Shown: positions 8,197-16,974 of the stretch, one piece after another
Numbering within the stretch: position 1 is the first letter of the stretch
How the letters are laid out: the number at the start of each line of letters is the position of its first letter
Assembly: GCA_964510065.1 (NCBI GenBank)
Contig: CAZEAC010000072.1
Location: 1-23,486, forward strand
Direction of reading: 5' to 3'
Origin: CAZEAC01 sp964510065
GTDB lineage: Bacteria > Bdellovibrionota_C > UBA2361 > CAIXSY01
DNA: 23,486 bases
Notes under the pieces: generated by a model
Databases searched by the model: none
What the model was told of the DNA's origin: nothing
The model's input: the letters and a program-made list of their open reading frames with translations, nothing else
Translations under genes and position numbers: made by a program

Positions 8197-9636
8197 CTAC
8201 CGCATAAACTGGGGATCGCTCCAATCCCACACCCTTCCGGGATTATCATCAATATTGTCAGGTATCACGTTCCAACCGTAAACCGCAGGGCGCATTGCAC
8301 CTTGATAATGAGCAAAAAGACTCCACCCGCTAAGAATGAGCAGGGTCACTCCTGGAAGCATGCAAGAACGCCAACTCCGCGTGCTGAACTCTGCGAGGAT
8401 CGGAATAAAAAGGAATATCAAATAAGGCACGACTTCGCTCATGTAGCGTGGCCCGTAGCAATGTCCTCCCCACCACGAAGGAAAAGCCGATACTGCGCCA
8501 CAATGAAGCAGCACTACCGCCAGCGCGGCAAGTGTGAGCCCTTCAGCACGAGAACGGCTCAATTGGAAAAGCGCATACAGCAAACCAATTAGTAGAAATG
8601 GTGAGAAGATAAAGATTCCTCTACTCGGACTGAGCAAATTTGCGGCCATCGCATTCCAAATATCCGGATGGATCCCGACCCGCTGCGCCTGAAAATACGA
8701 TGGCAAAACACGCTCGTAGACTTCCAGGCTTCCCCAAATGAAGGGCGAAATAGTAAGCAGGCCGATACAGCTAAATCTTACGAATTGCTCTTTTGCATAC
8801 ACGGCAACATACAGCGCGAATATCGCTATTGAAACGCTATTCGTCGGTCTCACAACAAAACTTAGAGCGAGCGGTATCGCCGCATACCCTACGAGCGTTG
8901 CGTTTCTTTTCCCTCGAACAAAAAGCAACAATGCGGTTGCAATCAGAAACATGGAGGGGCCGTGCTGCCAAAGCGCTCGACTCGCAGTCGACCACGCTGA
9001 GGTGCAAAATGAGAAAAGAAGCGCGAGGATAAGCGCCGGTGCAACCGCAAGGTATTCAAGTCCGATCCAAAACATTATTAACGCGGTACCTGCGATAATA
9101 AAGGAGGCAATCAATCGCTCGACGCTCAGGTGCAAATCAAGCACCGTAGGAGCTACCCCATCAGTGTTCGACTGTGCTTCTATTCCGGGTAGTACCTCTA
9201 TCCAAAGCGTAGGCGCCAGTTCAAAAAGATAAACAAAAGGCACCGCAAAAAAAGCTGCTCCGGGGGGGAAAAAATTATAATAATGACCAAATTTTTTGCG
9301 CACACCAAAGCGATCGCGCGCCTTTATCTGTGGCCTGAACTCATCGAGATTGATATTGCCTTCGTGCACAATGCTGTGCGCAACATAGATCGACCACATC
9401 GAGTCGAAAGACGTTATCACCGGACTTCGTGCGTGACTCACGAATACCAGGACAAAAAGCAAAACCGAGCAGAACAAAGTCTTCACGAGCAACCTTGGCA
9501 ATCGCAGACGTTCGGCAGATTGGAATATTAAACAGCGTACGCTGTCAAGGTTTTGAATTTTCCATAGGCGCCTGCGCCATTGGGAACTGCAGCCGCTGCC
9601 CGAATATTGCCGCAGCAATGTCTCGGCGCCACTCAC
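8197..9636 (-). CDS. Polytopic GT-C-like membrane protein (putative glycosyltransferase)
   Basis: Integral membrane protein of 479 residues with about ten hydrophobic segments, the first near 49-68. After it comes SFDSMWSIYVAHSIVHEG (76-93), whose acidic residue in the first periplasmic loop is typical of GT-C lipid-linked sugar transferases such as the PMT/ArnT group. Further blocks are NLLSPSRGIFIFSPF (333-347), WWGGHCYGPRYMSEVVP (388-404) and a C-terminal DWSDPQF. These blocks recur in a broad family of uncharacterised bacterial membrane proteins. Transferase activity is therefore inference; no donor or acceptor can be read from the sequence. The GTG start lies 12 bp after the stop of the carbamoyltransferase-kinase gene, so the two are probably one transcript. 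No good ribosome site is seen, and a later start within the first 48 polar residues is possible. Confidence 0.8.
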   Translation of the reverse strand: MSGAETLLRQYSGSGCSSQWRRRLWKIQNLDSVRCLIFQSAERLRLPRLLVKTLFCSVLLFVLVFVSHARSPVITSFDSMWSIYVAHSIVHEGNINLDEFRPQIKARDRFGVRKKFGHYYNFFPPGAAFFAVPFVYLFELAPTLWIEVLPGIEAQSNTDGVAPTVLDLHLSVERLIASFIIAGTALIMFWIGLEYLAVAPALILALLFSFCTSAWSTASRALWQHGPSMFLIATALLLFVRGKRNATLVGYAAIPLALSFVVRPTNSVSIAIFALYVAVYAKEQFVRFSCIGLLTISPFIWGSLEVYERVLPSYFQAQRVGIHPDIWNAMAANLLSPSRGIFIFSPFLLIGLLYALFQLSRSRAEGLTLAALAVVLLHCGAVSAFPSWWGGHCYGPRYMSEVVPYLIFLFIPILAEFSTRSWRSCMLPGVTLLILSGWSLFAHYQGAMRPAVYGWNVIPDNIDDNPGRVWDWSDPQFMR

Positions 9637-9648
9637 TTACACAGGGGC

Positions 9649-12600
9649 TCACCCAATCGCCGCCATCGCCGCACCGCGAGCACCGCTAAATACCCGTTCC
9701 TCACCCAAAAGATTCGCTTCAACACCACTAAAGATATCCGGTTTGCTGCGAAGCCTGTGACGAATTTCAGCCAGGAGATACTTGCCAAACTCGCCGTCAG
9801 TCCACCCTCCCGCAAAGAAAAATTTCTTGTCGCCACGAACTCGATGGACAAGCTCTATCCATGAAGCAATCGGCTTTACAAACTCACCGCACACCACCTG
9901 CGCCTCGGCTTTCCCCCGACCGCTTTCTTGCATCAAGATTCGATTCACATCGGCGAGTGTTACCGGCGAGCGCTTGGTCAGCTCAGTTAATCCAAACTTT
10001 GTCGATAGATCTTGAAAACTCAGCGTGTTGGAATACGCGGCAAATGAACCGGCAATCTCGGTTCCAGTATCGTAGGGCGCGTTCTTTGAAACATTAAGAA
10101 CGACGGCCCCACTCTGTTCAATATTTCGAAGATCGATCTCTCCGCCGAAGATTCGCGCCACCCCAACGCCGGTGCCGAGCGTGACTATTACCGCGTCGGA
10201 ATGATTGGTATATTCAAGCGCAGAGACGCCGAACGCGGTGGCATCGTTAATGAGACGTACATGAGGAATTTTAAAACTACTACTAAGACGCTCTTTAAGT
10301 TCGTTCAGCTCTTTGTAACAGCGCGCAACGGTGTCTTCACCCTTCTTACGCCAATGATGCTCAAAGTTAACGAGCCAAAGCACTCGGTCGTCGGAGGAGA
10401 TAACTCCAGGAAGCGCGAGCCCCACGCCAGCAATATTAGCCTTGTCTTGGTACTTTCGAACCAAATCATAAATAACCGACCCGATATTCATTCGACTCGT
10501 CGGGGTTAACCGAATAATTTCGCGCTCGGTGATCTGATTACCCACAAGTTGCACAACCTTTAGTCGTGTTGCTCCAACGTCAATTCCAAGCTTTATCTCA
10601 TGGCTATCAGGCGCAGGAAGTCTAAATAGCTCTCGTTTCCAGTGCTGCTGTGATGCTTCTTCATGCGCCGCGTCCAGTGGCAGAACCTTGACCCGATCAC
10701 CACCCGAGGCGAAATAGTCTATTCGCGGATAAAATTTTCGTACGGTTTCTTCGATTATACTTCGAACTATCGACCCATTTTTTGAATCTTCCATCCCCAC
10801 GCGAAGCGCATGCGCGCCGAAGAGAACCGCGTCATTATACACAAGCGCAGCGACCGCTCGCCGCACCTGTTCGCGGTAACGTCCTTCGAAGAGATCTTTC
10901 AGAATTGGAATTTCAATGCAGCCACCGTTTTCAAGACGGCTGTCATAACACACCCTAATTTTTCGGGAACCGCTATGTCGCCTGACGATATCTTGGAGTG
11001 CAGCGCGCCAGCGGTTAATATCTCCCTGCTCAATGAGTCTTTCGAATTCGGGACTCTCTTGGAGTGAAAGCACAACCGGCGAAAGCCGAGAGGTGCGCCG
11101 CACAATGAAATTTTCAATGTACAGAGTCTTTACTCCATCCATGTAATAGAAGGTGTCGAGGGCCTGGTCCGGCGATTCGACGATTGGCTCCTGGCGGTTG
11201 AAAGAAGTGTTCACCACAGCCGGAACGCCAGTAGTCGCACCTAATTTCTTAAGCAACATCCAGAAACGGGGATTGGTCTCTCGGTCAACGGTCTGCGGTC
11301 GACCGAGTTTATCTCCATATTGGTGAGTTCCCGATTGAAGAAACTGACGCTTATCCTTTTTCACCGGCAACGCGGTGATCATGAACGGAGCATTGCCAAT
11401 TCCCTCAAAATGGCTCTGCGCATCTTCAAGTGTTATTGAGCAGGCCGACGGGCGCCAATGCTGCCGACCTTTAATGTCGTTGGCCGTATTATTAGCGGCG
11501 TTATCGATCACATTTAGCAACAAACTACGCGCCCCCAGCGAGCGCGGACCTACCTCGCAGCGTCCTTGGAACCAAAGAATCGGATGATCATGTTTAAGAT
11601 CTGTCGCTGCAGCATCTATTAACTTGTCTTCTCCAACATATTCATAATCCTCCCCCAATTTTAGCCCGCGCTTCTTGAGCGCTGCCTCAACCTCCGCATT
11701 GCTGTAACGAGTTCCCCAATAGGCATGTCGCATTTGAATTCGCGGATCCTGACCGAGCAATTCGCGCGAAACCGTCGCACCTGCACCAAGCGCGGTGCCT
11801 GCATCACTCGCCAAGGGCTGAATAAACAGATCTTCTCCGCGTACAATCCCCGAAGAGACGAGCCGGCCATTCGCCATGATGTTTAATGCAATACCGCCGG
11901 CAAGTGCGAGCTTGGTTGCTCCGCACCGCTGCTTGGCGCCAGCAAGATGGAACCGCACAAAATCGGCGATAAGCCGATTAGTCACTTCTTGAAGTGTGAA
12001 CGCCAAGTTCGCAAGGGGTCTATCTTGCTTACTCAGTGGCTCAATTGTGGTACTACTTCCGTGCGACATTCGGACTAATCCGCCCAGTAATTTTGAGAGC
12101 TTTTCAGTGACCCTGATTTTACCTTCCAAGATCTTACCGAAGTAAAAATACTCCGGTCGCGCTTCGATCAGTCCGGTTTTTTTATTAAATGAAATTATCT
12201 CCGAAAACGCGGCACGAAGGTCCGAAACTCTCCTTTTCTCCTCCGAATCACGCGGTGCCCCATAAGGCGCAAGGCCCATTACCTCCCCTTCCTGCAGCGT
12301 CGGCTTGAATCCTAAGTACTCAGTGATTGTCGCCCAAACCCAGCCTAAAGAATTGGGGAGCGTCAGCGTTGCTACTCGGCGCATCTCTCCGTTGACACAA
12401 TGCCACACCCCGCCTGACTCAAGATCACCGTAACCATCCAAGGTCACCGCGAGCACCGGATCTTTGAAGCCACTGAAGTAATACGCTGATGCGGCATGTG
12501 AATGATGATGCGAAACAAAACAGCAAAGCGGTTGGTAGCTTGTTTTGAAACATTCGCCGAGCTCGGCCAGAAACTTCTGCATGTAAATCGGATTAAACCG

Positions 12601-13359
12601 CTCGGTATTTCTCTCGAGAACTGGACGCCGAATAAGCTTGTGCCGCGGGATGCCAGTGCGCTCAATGAAACGTGAATCCATCTCGCTAAAGAACTCTGCA
12701 GCGGGCGCGGCGCAATGAGGCGTGCCAAGAAAAAGATTATTATTCCAACCGATCGCAATCGCGCGAATATTGGAGAGTCCGATTCCTTCGTTGCTGAGCA
12801 ATTCACGGATTGCGTTTATCGGCATTCGTGACTGGTCGTGTTTAGTTCGCGAAAGTCGCTCCTCTTCAAGCGCGCTCACAAGTTTGCCGTCTTTGAAAAG
12901 AGCCGCGGTCGCATCATGCCAAGAGCCCGAAAGCGCCAGAACATATTCGCCGAGCCAGGGGCCGGAGAAATTGCCGCGATAAAGTTGACACACCAGCCCT
13001 GCTTCGCGCACTCGATCAACTAATCCAAGGAAATCAATAAAAGGTGTAATCGACGCCTGCTGAAAGCGAATCAGTTTATCTGTAAAGTAGAGATCAAGAG
13101 CTCCTCCACAATGATATCGCACTTCGCGTGCCGAAAGTTCATTACAAAGCGCAGTTAGTTGTGACGGCAGCGGAGCTTGTCCAGTTCTTATACATCGCTC
13201 TAACAGCCTTGCGACCGTCTGCTGCTGCGCAGGGGAAATTTCTACCCCAAATTCTGAGCAAACACGTCGAATCGAATCGGGACGAAGAGTATCGGTGCGT
13301 AGAGACTTGGTTAAGGACTTGTGGGGAACTCGTGCTGATACAGCTACTTCAACACTCAT
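9649..13359 (-). CDS. Carbamoyltransferase (NodU/CmcH type) fused to ROK-type sugar kinase
   Basis: Two-enzyme fusion of 1236 residues from the ATG at 13359. Residues 1-138 match no family I know. The carbamoyltransferase spans about 139-755: SGSWHDATAAL (144-154) and EEERLSRTKHD form the Kae1-like start, SHHHSHA (283-289) and TLDGYGD the metal site, then GGIALN (488-493), SDAGTALGAG, GPRSLGARS (604-612), and NTSFN...EPIVESP (717-729) in the C-terminal domain. A linker of about 165 residues follows. The kinase spans about 922-1236: LGIDVGATR (924-932), LALPG, catalytic NDA with Asp1039, and LGTGVG (1061-1066). The Cys-rich zinc motif of classic ROK kinases is missing. Such carbamoyltransferases move carbamoyl from carbamoyl phosphate to sugar hydroxyls; ROK kinases phosphorylate sugars. 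Substrates are unknown. A TTG at 13494 would add 45 residues but overlap the PilX-like gene. Confidence 0.9.
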   Translation of the reverse strand: MSVEVAVSARVPHKSLTKSLRTDTLRPDSIRRVCSEFGVEISPAQQQTVARLLERCIRTGQAPLPSQLTALCNELSAREVRYHCGGALDLYFTDKLIRFQQASITPFIDFLGLVDRVREAGLVCQLYRGNFSGPWLGEYVLALSGSWHDATAALFKDGKLVSALEEERLSRTKHDQSRMPINAIRELLSNEGIGLSNIRAIAIGWNNNLFLGTPHCAAPAAEFFSEMDSRFIERTGIPRHKLIRRPVLERNTERFNPIYMQKFLAELGECFKTSYQPLCCFVSHHHSHAASAYYFSGFKDPVLAVTLDGYGDLESGGVWHCVNGEMRRVATLTLPNSLGWVWATITEYLGFKPTLQEGEVMGLAPYGAPRDSEEKRRVSDLRAAFSEIISFNKKTGLIEARPEYFYFGKILEGKIRVTEKLSKLLGGLVRMSHGSSTTIEPLSKQDRPLANLAFTLQEVTNRLIADFVRFHLAGAKQRCGATKLALAGGIALNIMANGRLVSSGIVRGEDLFIQPLASDAGTALGAGATVSRELLGQDPRIQMRHAYWGTRYSNAEVEAALKKRGLKLGEDYEYVGEDKLIDAAATDLKHDHPILWFQGRCEVGPRSLGARSLLLNVIDNAANNTANDIKGRQHWRPSACSITLEDAQSHFEGIGNAPFMITALPVKKDKRQFLQSGTHQYGDKLGRPQTVDRETNPRFWMLLKKLGATTGVPAVVNTSFNRQEPIVESPDQALDTFYYMDGVKTLYIENFIVRRTSRLSPVVLSLQESPEFERLIEQGDINRWRAALQDIVRRHSGSRKIRVCYDSRLENGGCIEIPILKDLFEGRYREQVRRAVAALVYNDAVLFGAHALRVGMEDSKNGSIVRSIIEETVRKFYPRIDYFASGGDRVKVLPLDAAHEEASQQHWKRELFRLPAPDSHEIKLGIDVGATRLKVVQLVGNQITEREIIRLTPTSRMNIGSVIYDLVRKYQDKANIAGVGLALPGVISSDDRVLWLVNFEHHWRKKGEDTVARCYKELNELKERLSSSFKIPHVRLINDATAFGVSALEYTNHSDAVIVTLGTGVGVARIFGGEIDLRNIEQSGAVVLNVSKNAPYDTGTEIAGSFAAYSNTLSFQDLSTKFGLTELTKRSPVTLADVNRILMQESGRGKAEAQVVCGEFVKPIASWIELVHRVRGDKKFFFAGGWTDGEFGKYLLAEIRHRLRSKPDIFSGVEANLLGEERVFSGARGAAMAAIG

Positions 13360-13447
13360 AAAAAGCCGCGAAAAATGCTGGGCAACAGTTAACACTGCTC
13401 GAGCGAGATTGCGAGAAGAGTTTTGTTTGGATTGTGTTAGCAGCGTA

Positions 13448-15256
13448 CTAGTCGTGAAAATCGCGTACGAAGAGCTCTTGGCGCAAATACACAAAACGTG
13501 GAGTTATTGGTGGAAGGTTTGCAGCATTATTGAAAGACGTGTCGTAATTCCAATCACGATTTGGCGGATTGTAAGATTGACTACCCCATGTTCCATCCAC
13601 GTGACGCGGCCTGCCCAGACTGACAAACGAACCACGATAGAGCAATGTCTTGCTACTCCAGTTTTCATGAAAGCGGGGATAGTTTTCCAGTCCGCCATTA
13701 TATGCACCAGATTGCCCACCCGAACCTTCGACACCGCCGGTGGTATCGGTGCCGGCAAGAAACGCCGAATTGATGGTAGTATTCGATGCAACTCTACTTC
13801 CTATCCCACACGATCCCGCGCTCGTACAGTTTGCGTCACTCCAGGCGTTCGAGAGAACATTCAACGAATCAGACATGACTGCAGCCGGAATTTTGCTTTG
13901 CGCATTAAAGTCACCCATGACGTATGCGGCTTGATCAGTGACCACGGTAAACCCACGAACTGCTGGCGTGAGAGCTGTCGACTGTAGCCGCGCCGCATTT
14001 CGAAGCCGTACGCCGTAGCGATTGGGAATCGCCGAGTTCGGCCCACGCACTGTAAAATGGTACACGATGCCGCCCTCGGTTTGATCATCAAGAAGTTTTC
14101 CAGAGCCAAACCAGTTTGTGCTACTGAGGCAATTAAATAGTCCGCGTACGTCGACGTCGAGAATACGCATCATAAATCCTTCGCGATGATTGTAAAAAGT
14201 CGCGGAATTAACCACTCGACCGGACGCGGCGACACCAGGACAGGTCGCCGATGAATTTATCGCATTGGTGCCAGCAGCTAAATTAGTGTCGGACGGAGTT
14301 CGCACTTCAATACTGGTGACCGCTTCACTCGCATTCAAATTCATAACAACACGAAGGTCGGCCTTATCCCAGTATACCTGACCTGGAGTCGGATCGAACA
14401 CTTCTGGGCCCGGAACCGTTACCTGCTGTACTCGGGTCTGTATCATACCGCTCCAGGGCACAATGTCAGAGGAAGTCGTCAAATACCGAGTAGGACAAGT
14501 CGGAATGAGAGTCCGTGGATTAACCGGATCATAAATATTTACTGGCCTGTTATTACAGCTTGGGGTGACGCTTCCGTCTTTCCTTCCGCGGTACAGGTCC
14601 CCCGCCGTCGTCACCTGACCGCTAATGGTGAGACTCGCTGAATTAGAATAGAGGTAAAGATCGCCATTGGTATGGACCGGACCGGAAAGCGTCATCGTCG
14701 GTCCTGGAAGAATCTCCAAGTCCTTGTTATAAAATGCCGCGAATTGAAATAACGGCACGAGCCGGCTCTTGAAGACAAGCTCGAGATCGGCTTCCTCGCG
14801 ACCTGACGTATTCTTCGCAGATGACTTCGCGGTAAAACGGTACTCCTGCGCGTTTAAATATTGATAGCGCTCCCCAGGCGGAATCGTCAATATTACCGGA
14901 TTACTCGGATCTTCCTGGACATAGGTCGAAACATTTCGTTTGTTAAAGTTGTAGATCGTACAGGCGAAATCACCAGTTCCGAGATTACTCCCGCTACAGG
15001 GAGCTGTGCTCGTAGGCGACGAACCCGACGGCCTATTGAAGCCGACAAACACACGCCTGATGATCTCCGCGCGTAAGTTCAGTCCTGCTTCAGCACTATA
15101 GAATCCGCTGGCGCTACTCTTTGAATTTTTAACCCCTGCAGTTTCCAACGAATTTACGGAGTAATACGTACCGAGAAGCGCCATGAGCAGCGCAATCATA
15201 AAGAGCGACGCAACCATTACCACTCCACGCTCATCTTGCAACTTCATTCTCGTCAT
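13448..15256 (-). CDS. PilX-like minor pilin / pilus assembly protein, large
   Basis: 602 residues. The N-terminus DERGVVMVASLFMIALL has a prepilin-like cleavage site after Gly11 and a hydrophobic helix at about 12-33, as in PilX. The glutamate at +5 of most pilins is absent. The body is far longer than classical PilX (about 200 residues) and Ser/Thr/Asn-rich. Around 190-223, SGPVHTNGDLYLYSNSASL and GQVTTAGDLYRG look like rungs of a beta-helix-type repeat. Several Cys occur in pairs (for example CTSAGSC). I infer a tip-located or adhesive minor pilin. The ATG at 15256 lies 12 bp after the PilW-like stop. It is the last pilin gene of the cluster, followed after 88 bp by the carbamoyltransferase-kinase gene. 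No PilY1-like gene is present. Confidence 0.8.
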   Translation of the reverse strand: MTRMKLQDERGVVMVASLFMIALLMALLGTYYSVNSLETAGVKNSKSSASGFYSAEAGLNLRAEIIRRVFVGFNRPSGSSPTSTAPCSGSNLGTGDFACTIYNFNKRNVSTYVQEDPSNPVILTIPPGERYQYLNAQEYRFTAKSSAKNTSGREEADLELVFKSRLVPLFQFAAFYNKDLEILPGPTMTLSGPVHTNGDLYLYSNSASLTISGQVTTAGDLYRGRKDGSVTPSCNNRPVNIYDPVNPRTLIPTCPTRYLTTSSDIVPWSGMIQTRVQQVTVPGPEVFDPTPGQVYWDKADLRVVMNLNASEAVTSIEVRTPSDTNLAAGTNAINSSATCPGVAASGRVVNSATFYNHREGFMMRILDVDVRGLFNCLSSTNWFGSGKLLDDQTEGGIVYHFTVRGPNSAIPNRYGVRLRNAARLQSTALTPAVRGFTVVTDQAAYVMGDFNAQSKIPAAVMSDSLNVLSNAWSDANCTSAGSCGIGSRVASNTTINSAFLAGTDTTGGVEGSGGQSGAYNGGLENYPRFHENWSSKTLLYRGSFVSLGRPRHVDGTWGSQSYNPPNRDWNYDTSFNNAANLPPITPRFVYLRQELFVRDFHD

Positions 15257-15268
15257 AAAGCACCTTGA

Positions 15269-16174
15269 TCAGTTGGACAAAATATTGCGCGGGAAGAAGC
15301 GCGCTGAAAATGTCCGTTGCATGTCTCGATTCGCGAAGCTCTCGATACTTTGCAGCGTCACATTTAATGTTCCAATCTGTGTCCATGAATCAGCCGTAGT
15401 AAAGGAGCTCTTGGTACTGCCATCTTGCATCTGCACAAGAATCTGAAAATCGCTCACACCGAAACTGACTTTGAGCGGGTTGGCTGTGTCATGATTAATA
15501 ATTAACTCAAGCTCGTCGCCTACCAAGCGGTAATGCCACTCTTCCAAAAGATAGATCGCCGAGGAGCCCACCGAATATTGACGGCTCCATGTATGTATCG
15601 CAGTTTGCAGCGCGTAGCTTGTTGTGCCATCGACTTCGCCAACATACTGAAAGAACTCTCCGGCTTTCGTGGCGCTATCGTAAAGAAATGCATCGACCCG
15701 ATCATCATCATCATCCAGTCGAAATGCCTGCCACGCATTAAAACTTTGCGTTTGCCCGGAGTACGCGCACCCGGGCGTATTTCCTGGCACGGCAAAGTAA
15801 AGCTGCGTCACCGTAGAGCTCGCGTTAACTTGGGTGCAAAGCGGAAGCACTTCAGCCTGGAGATTGCGGCGCAATCGTATCTCATCCGGCGCAGAGCCGG
15901 TACCGGCGATTACTTCAATCGCCGGGAAAGACGAGCTAAGATTCTCGCCGGCGACACGCGCATCAGTGCCAAGGAGGTCTAATGATCCCCGAAGATTCTG
16001 ATTGATCCGCGTGCGTACAGTATCTTTCCGAAGAAGCCTTCTCTGCGTTATCGACGACGAGAGTGCTATGCTCATCACCAGCAAGCCAAGAAAGGCAGTG
16101 ACGAGAAGCTCAGCGACAGTAAAGCCGCTATTTGAGCTGAGTAAAGATCGTATCGACGGCATAAAGATTCTCAT
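15269..16174 (-). CDS. pilW: PilW-like minor pilin
   Basis: 301 residues with a type III (prepilin) signal: SGFTVAELL, cleavage after Gly17, new N-terminal Phe18, and the conserved Glu at +5 (Glu22), followed by a hydrophobic helix to about 40. The size and position between PilV- and PilX-like genes fit PilW, a minor pilin that primes pilus assembly. A run of five Asp at 154-158 in RLDDDDDRVDAF resembles the acidic turn seen in PilW relatives and might bind calcium (inference). Two Cys (113 and 136) could form a disulphide. The start overlaps the end of the PilV-like gene by 47 nt from ATG 16174 or 35 nt from ATG 16162. The second has a weak GAGA ribosome site, so the choice is open. Confidence 0.8.
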   Translation of the reverse strand: MRIFMPSIRSLLSSNSGFTVAELLVTAFLGLLVMSIALSSSITQRRLLRKDTVRTRINQNLRGSLDLLGTDARVAGENLSSSFPAIEVIAGTGSAPDEIRLRRNLQAEVLPLCTQVNASSTVTQLYFAVPGNTPGCAYSGQTQSFNAWQAFRLDDDDDRVDAFLYDSATKAGEFFQYVGEVDGTTSYALQTAIHTWSRQYSVGSSAIYLLEEWHYRLVGDELELIINHDTANPLKVSFGVSDFQILVQMQDGSTKSSFTTADSWTQIGTLNVTLQSIESFANRDMQRTFSARFFPRNILSN

Positions 16175-16505
16175 TTCTATAGGTTACTCGCGCAGAAAGC
16201 GTTCTGATCGATGGAGTTGAACAATAACTTCCAATGCTGCAGTAAGTAACAAGTACGGTAAAATTGCGACCACCGACATTAATTGTATTCGAAGTGGTAC
16301 CCGAAGTCGGAAGCGTAAATGGATCTTTGGTGCGAAGCTCGTCAAGAACCTGCTGCGCAGCGGATATCGCGCCACTTCTTTTTTCGCTGAGAGTATTGAA
16401 TTTAAGCGAACCTAAGAACGCATGAGTAAACGCAACGCCGGTAATGCTCACGAGGAAAAGTGAAACTAATACTTCGACTAAACTGAAGCCACTTTGACTC
16501 TTCAT
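16128..16505 (-). CDS. pilV: PilV-like minor pilin
   Basis: 125 residues. The N-terminus MKSQSGFSLVEVLVS has a prepilin peptidase site after Gly6 with Phe at +1 and Glu at +5, followed by a hydrophobic segment to about residue 30. The body is short and Thr/Ser-rich, with a close Cys pair (YCSIGSYC). Length and order fit PilV/GspI-type minor pilins. The ATG lies 2 bp beyond the stop of the FimT-like gene with AAGGG about 13 nt upstream. The 3' end overlaps the PilW-like gene, which suggests coupled translation. Confidence 0.82.
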   Translation of the reverse strand: MKSQSGFSLVEVLVSLFLVSITGVAFTHAFLGSLKFNTLSEKRSGAISAAQQVLDELRTKDPFTLPTSGTTSNTINVGGRNFTVLVTYCSIGSYCSTPSIRTLSARVTYRNENLYAVDTIFTQLK

Positions 16506-16507
16506 AG

Positions 16508-16957
16508 TTAAAGTACCCTTGTTGCACCTCCCAATACTACCTCGACTTGCTTTGACTCTCCTCCGTCGCTGACGCCGATGGATAAACTTGTGTCGGCCAA
16601 TCCGCGAGTATTAAAGCAGACGCTCCACGCCGTGTCGTTCATATACGCGCCTCGAGGAAGCTCTAAATCAAGAGTGGTATCGGTAGTCTGACCGGCGCTG
16701 CAGCTAGTTCCATAAGTTACAATAACATGCGTCGAAGAGCTCGCGGTTACCGTGAAAGGAGTCGTTGAAGATAGTGCGCGCGCACGCGCCTGTTTAAAGG
16801 TACTCGCGAGTAACGTCGCCGCGTTATTTGCCGGCCGCTCGAGCTCGCGAAATCCGAAGGCTGCGATGCCCGAAAGAACACCCATCACCGACAACACGGT
16901 GAGAAGCTCCAGGATAGAAAACCCGCGCTCACACCGCGGTGCGCATCGAAAGCTCAT
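16508..16957 (-). CDS. FimT/GspH-like minor pilin
   Basis: 149 residues. The prepilin signal is ERGFSILELLTVLSVMG: cleavage after Gly12, Phe at +1, Glu at +5, then the helix AAFGFRELERPANNAATLLASTFKQARARA. That last run, with arginines spaced after the helix, is typical of GspH/FimT/FimU pseudopilins. Two Cys in the body (TSCSAG and WSVCFN) may pair. The ATG has GGAG 7 nt upstream. It is 17 bp downstream of the small Cys-rich gene and 2 bp upstream of the PilV-like gene, so it belongs to the same operon. Its role in pilus initiation is inferred from the family. Confidence 0.82.
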   Translation of the reverse strand: MSFRCAPRCERGFSILELLTVLSVMGVLSGIAAFGFRELERPANNAATLLASTFKQARARALSSTTPFTVTASSSTHVIVTYGTSCSAGQTTDTTLDLELPRGAYMNDTAWSVCFNTRGLADTSLSIGVSDGGESKQVEVVLGGATRVL

Positions 16958-16974
16958 TTTAGAACTCCGCGCGC

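Noticed and set aside
8062..8592. Plus-strand open frame of 176 codons over the end of the ATP-grasp gene and the GT-C-like gene
   Set aside because: It overlaps two well-supported genes in other frames, and its composition is rich in Arg/His/Pro without motifs, typical of a shadow frame.
13360..13494. TTG start giving a 45-residue longer carbamoyltransferase-kinase
   Set aside because: The extension overlaps the PilX-like coding end by 47 nt, is low-complexity Ser/Thr-rich and has no motif. ATG 13359 is preferred.
13295..13987. Plus-strand open frame of 230 codons over the PilX-like 3' end
   Set aside because: It is antisense to the PilX-like and fusion genes, with no motif or start signal.
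15695..15720. ATC/TCA trinucleotide run as a microsatellite
   Set aside because: It simply encodes the five-Asp run of the PilW-like protein, and the acidic turn is plausible for that family.
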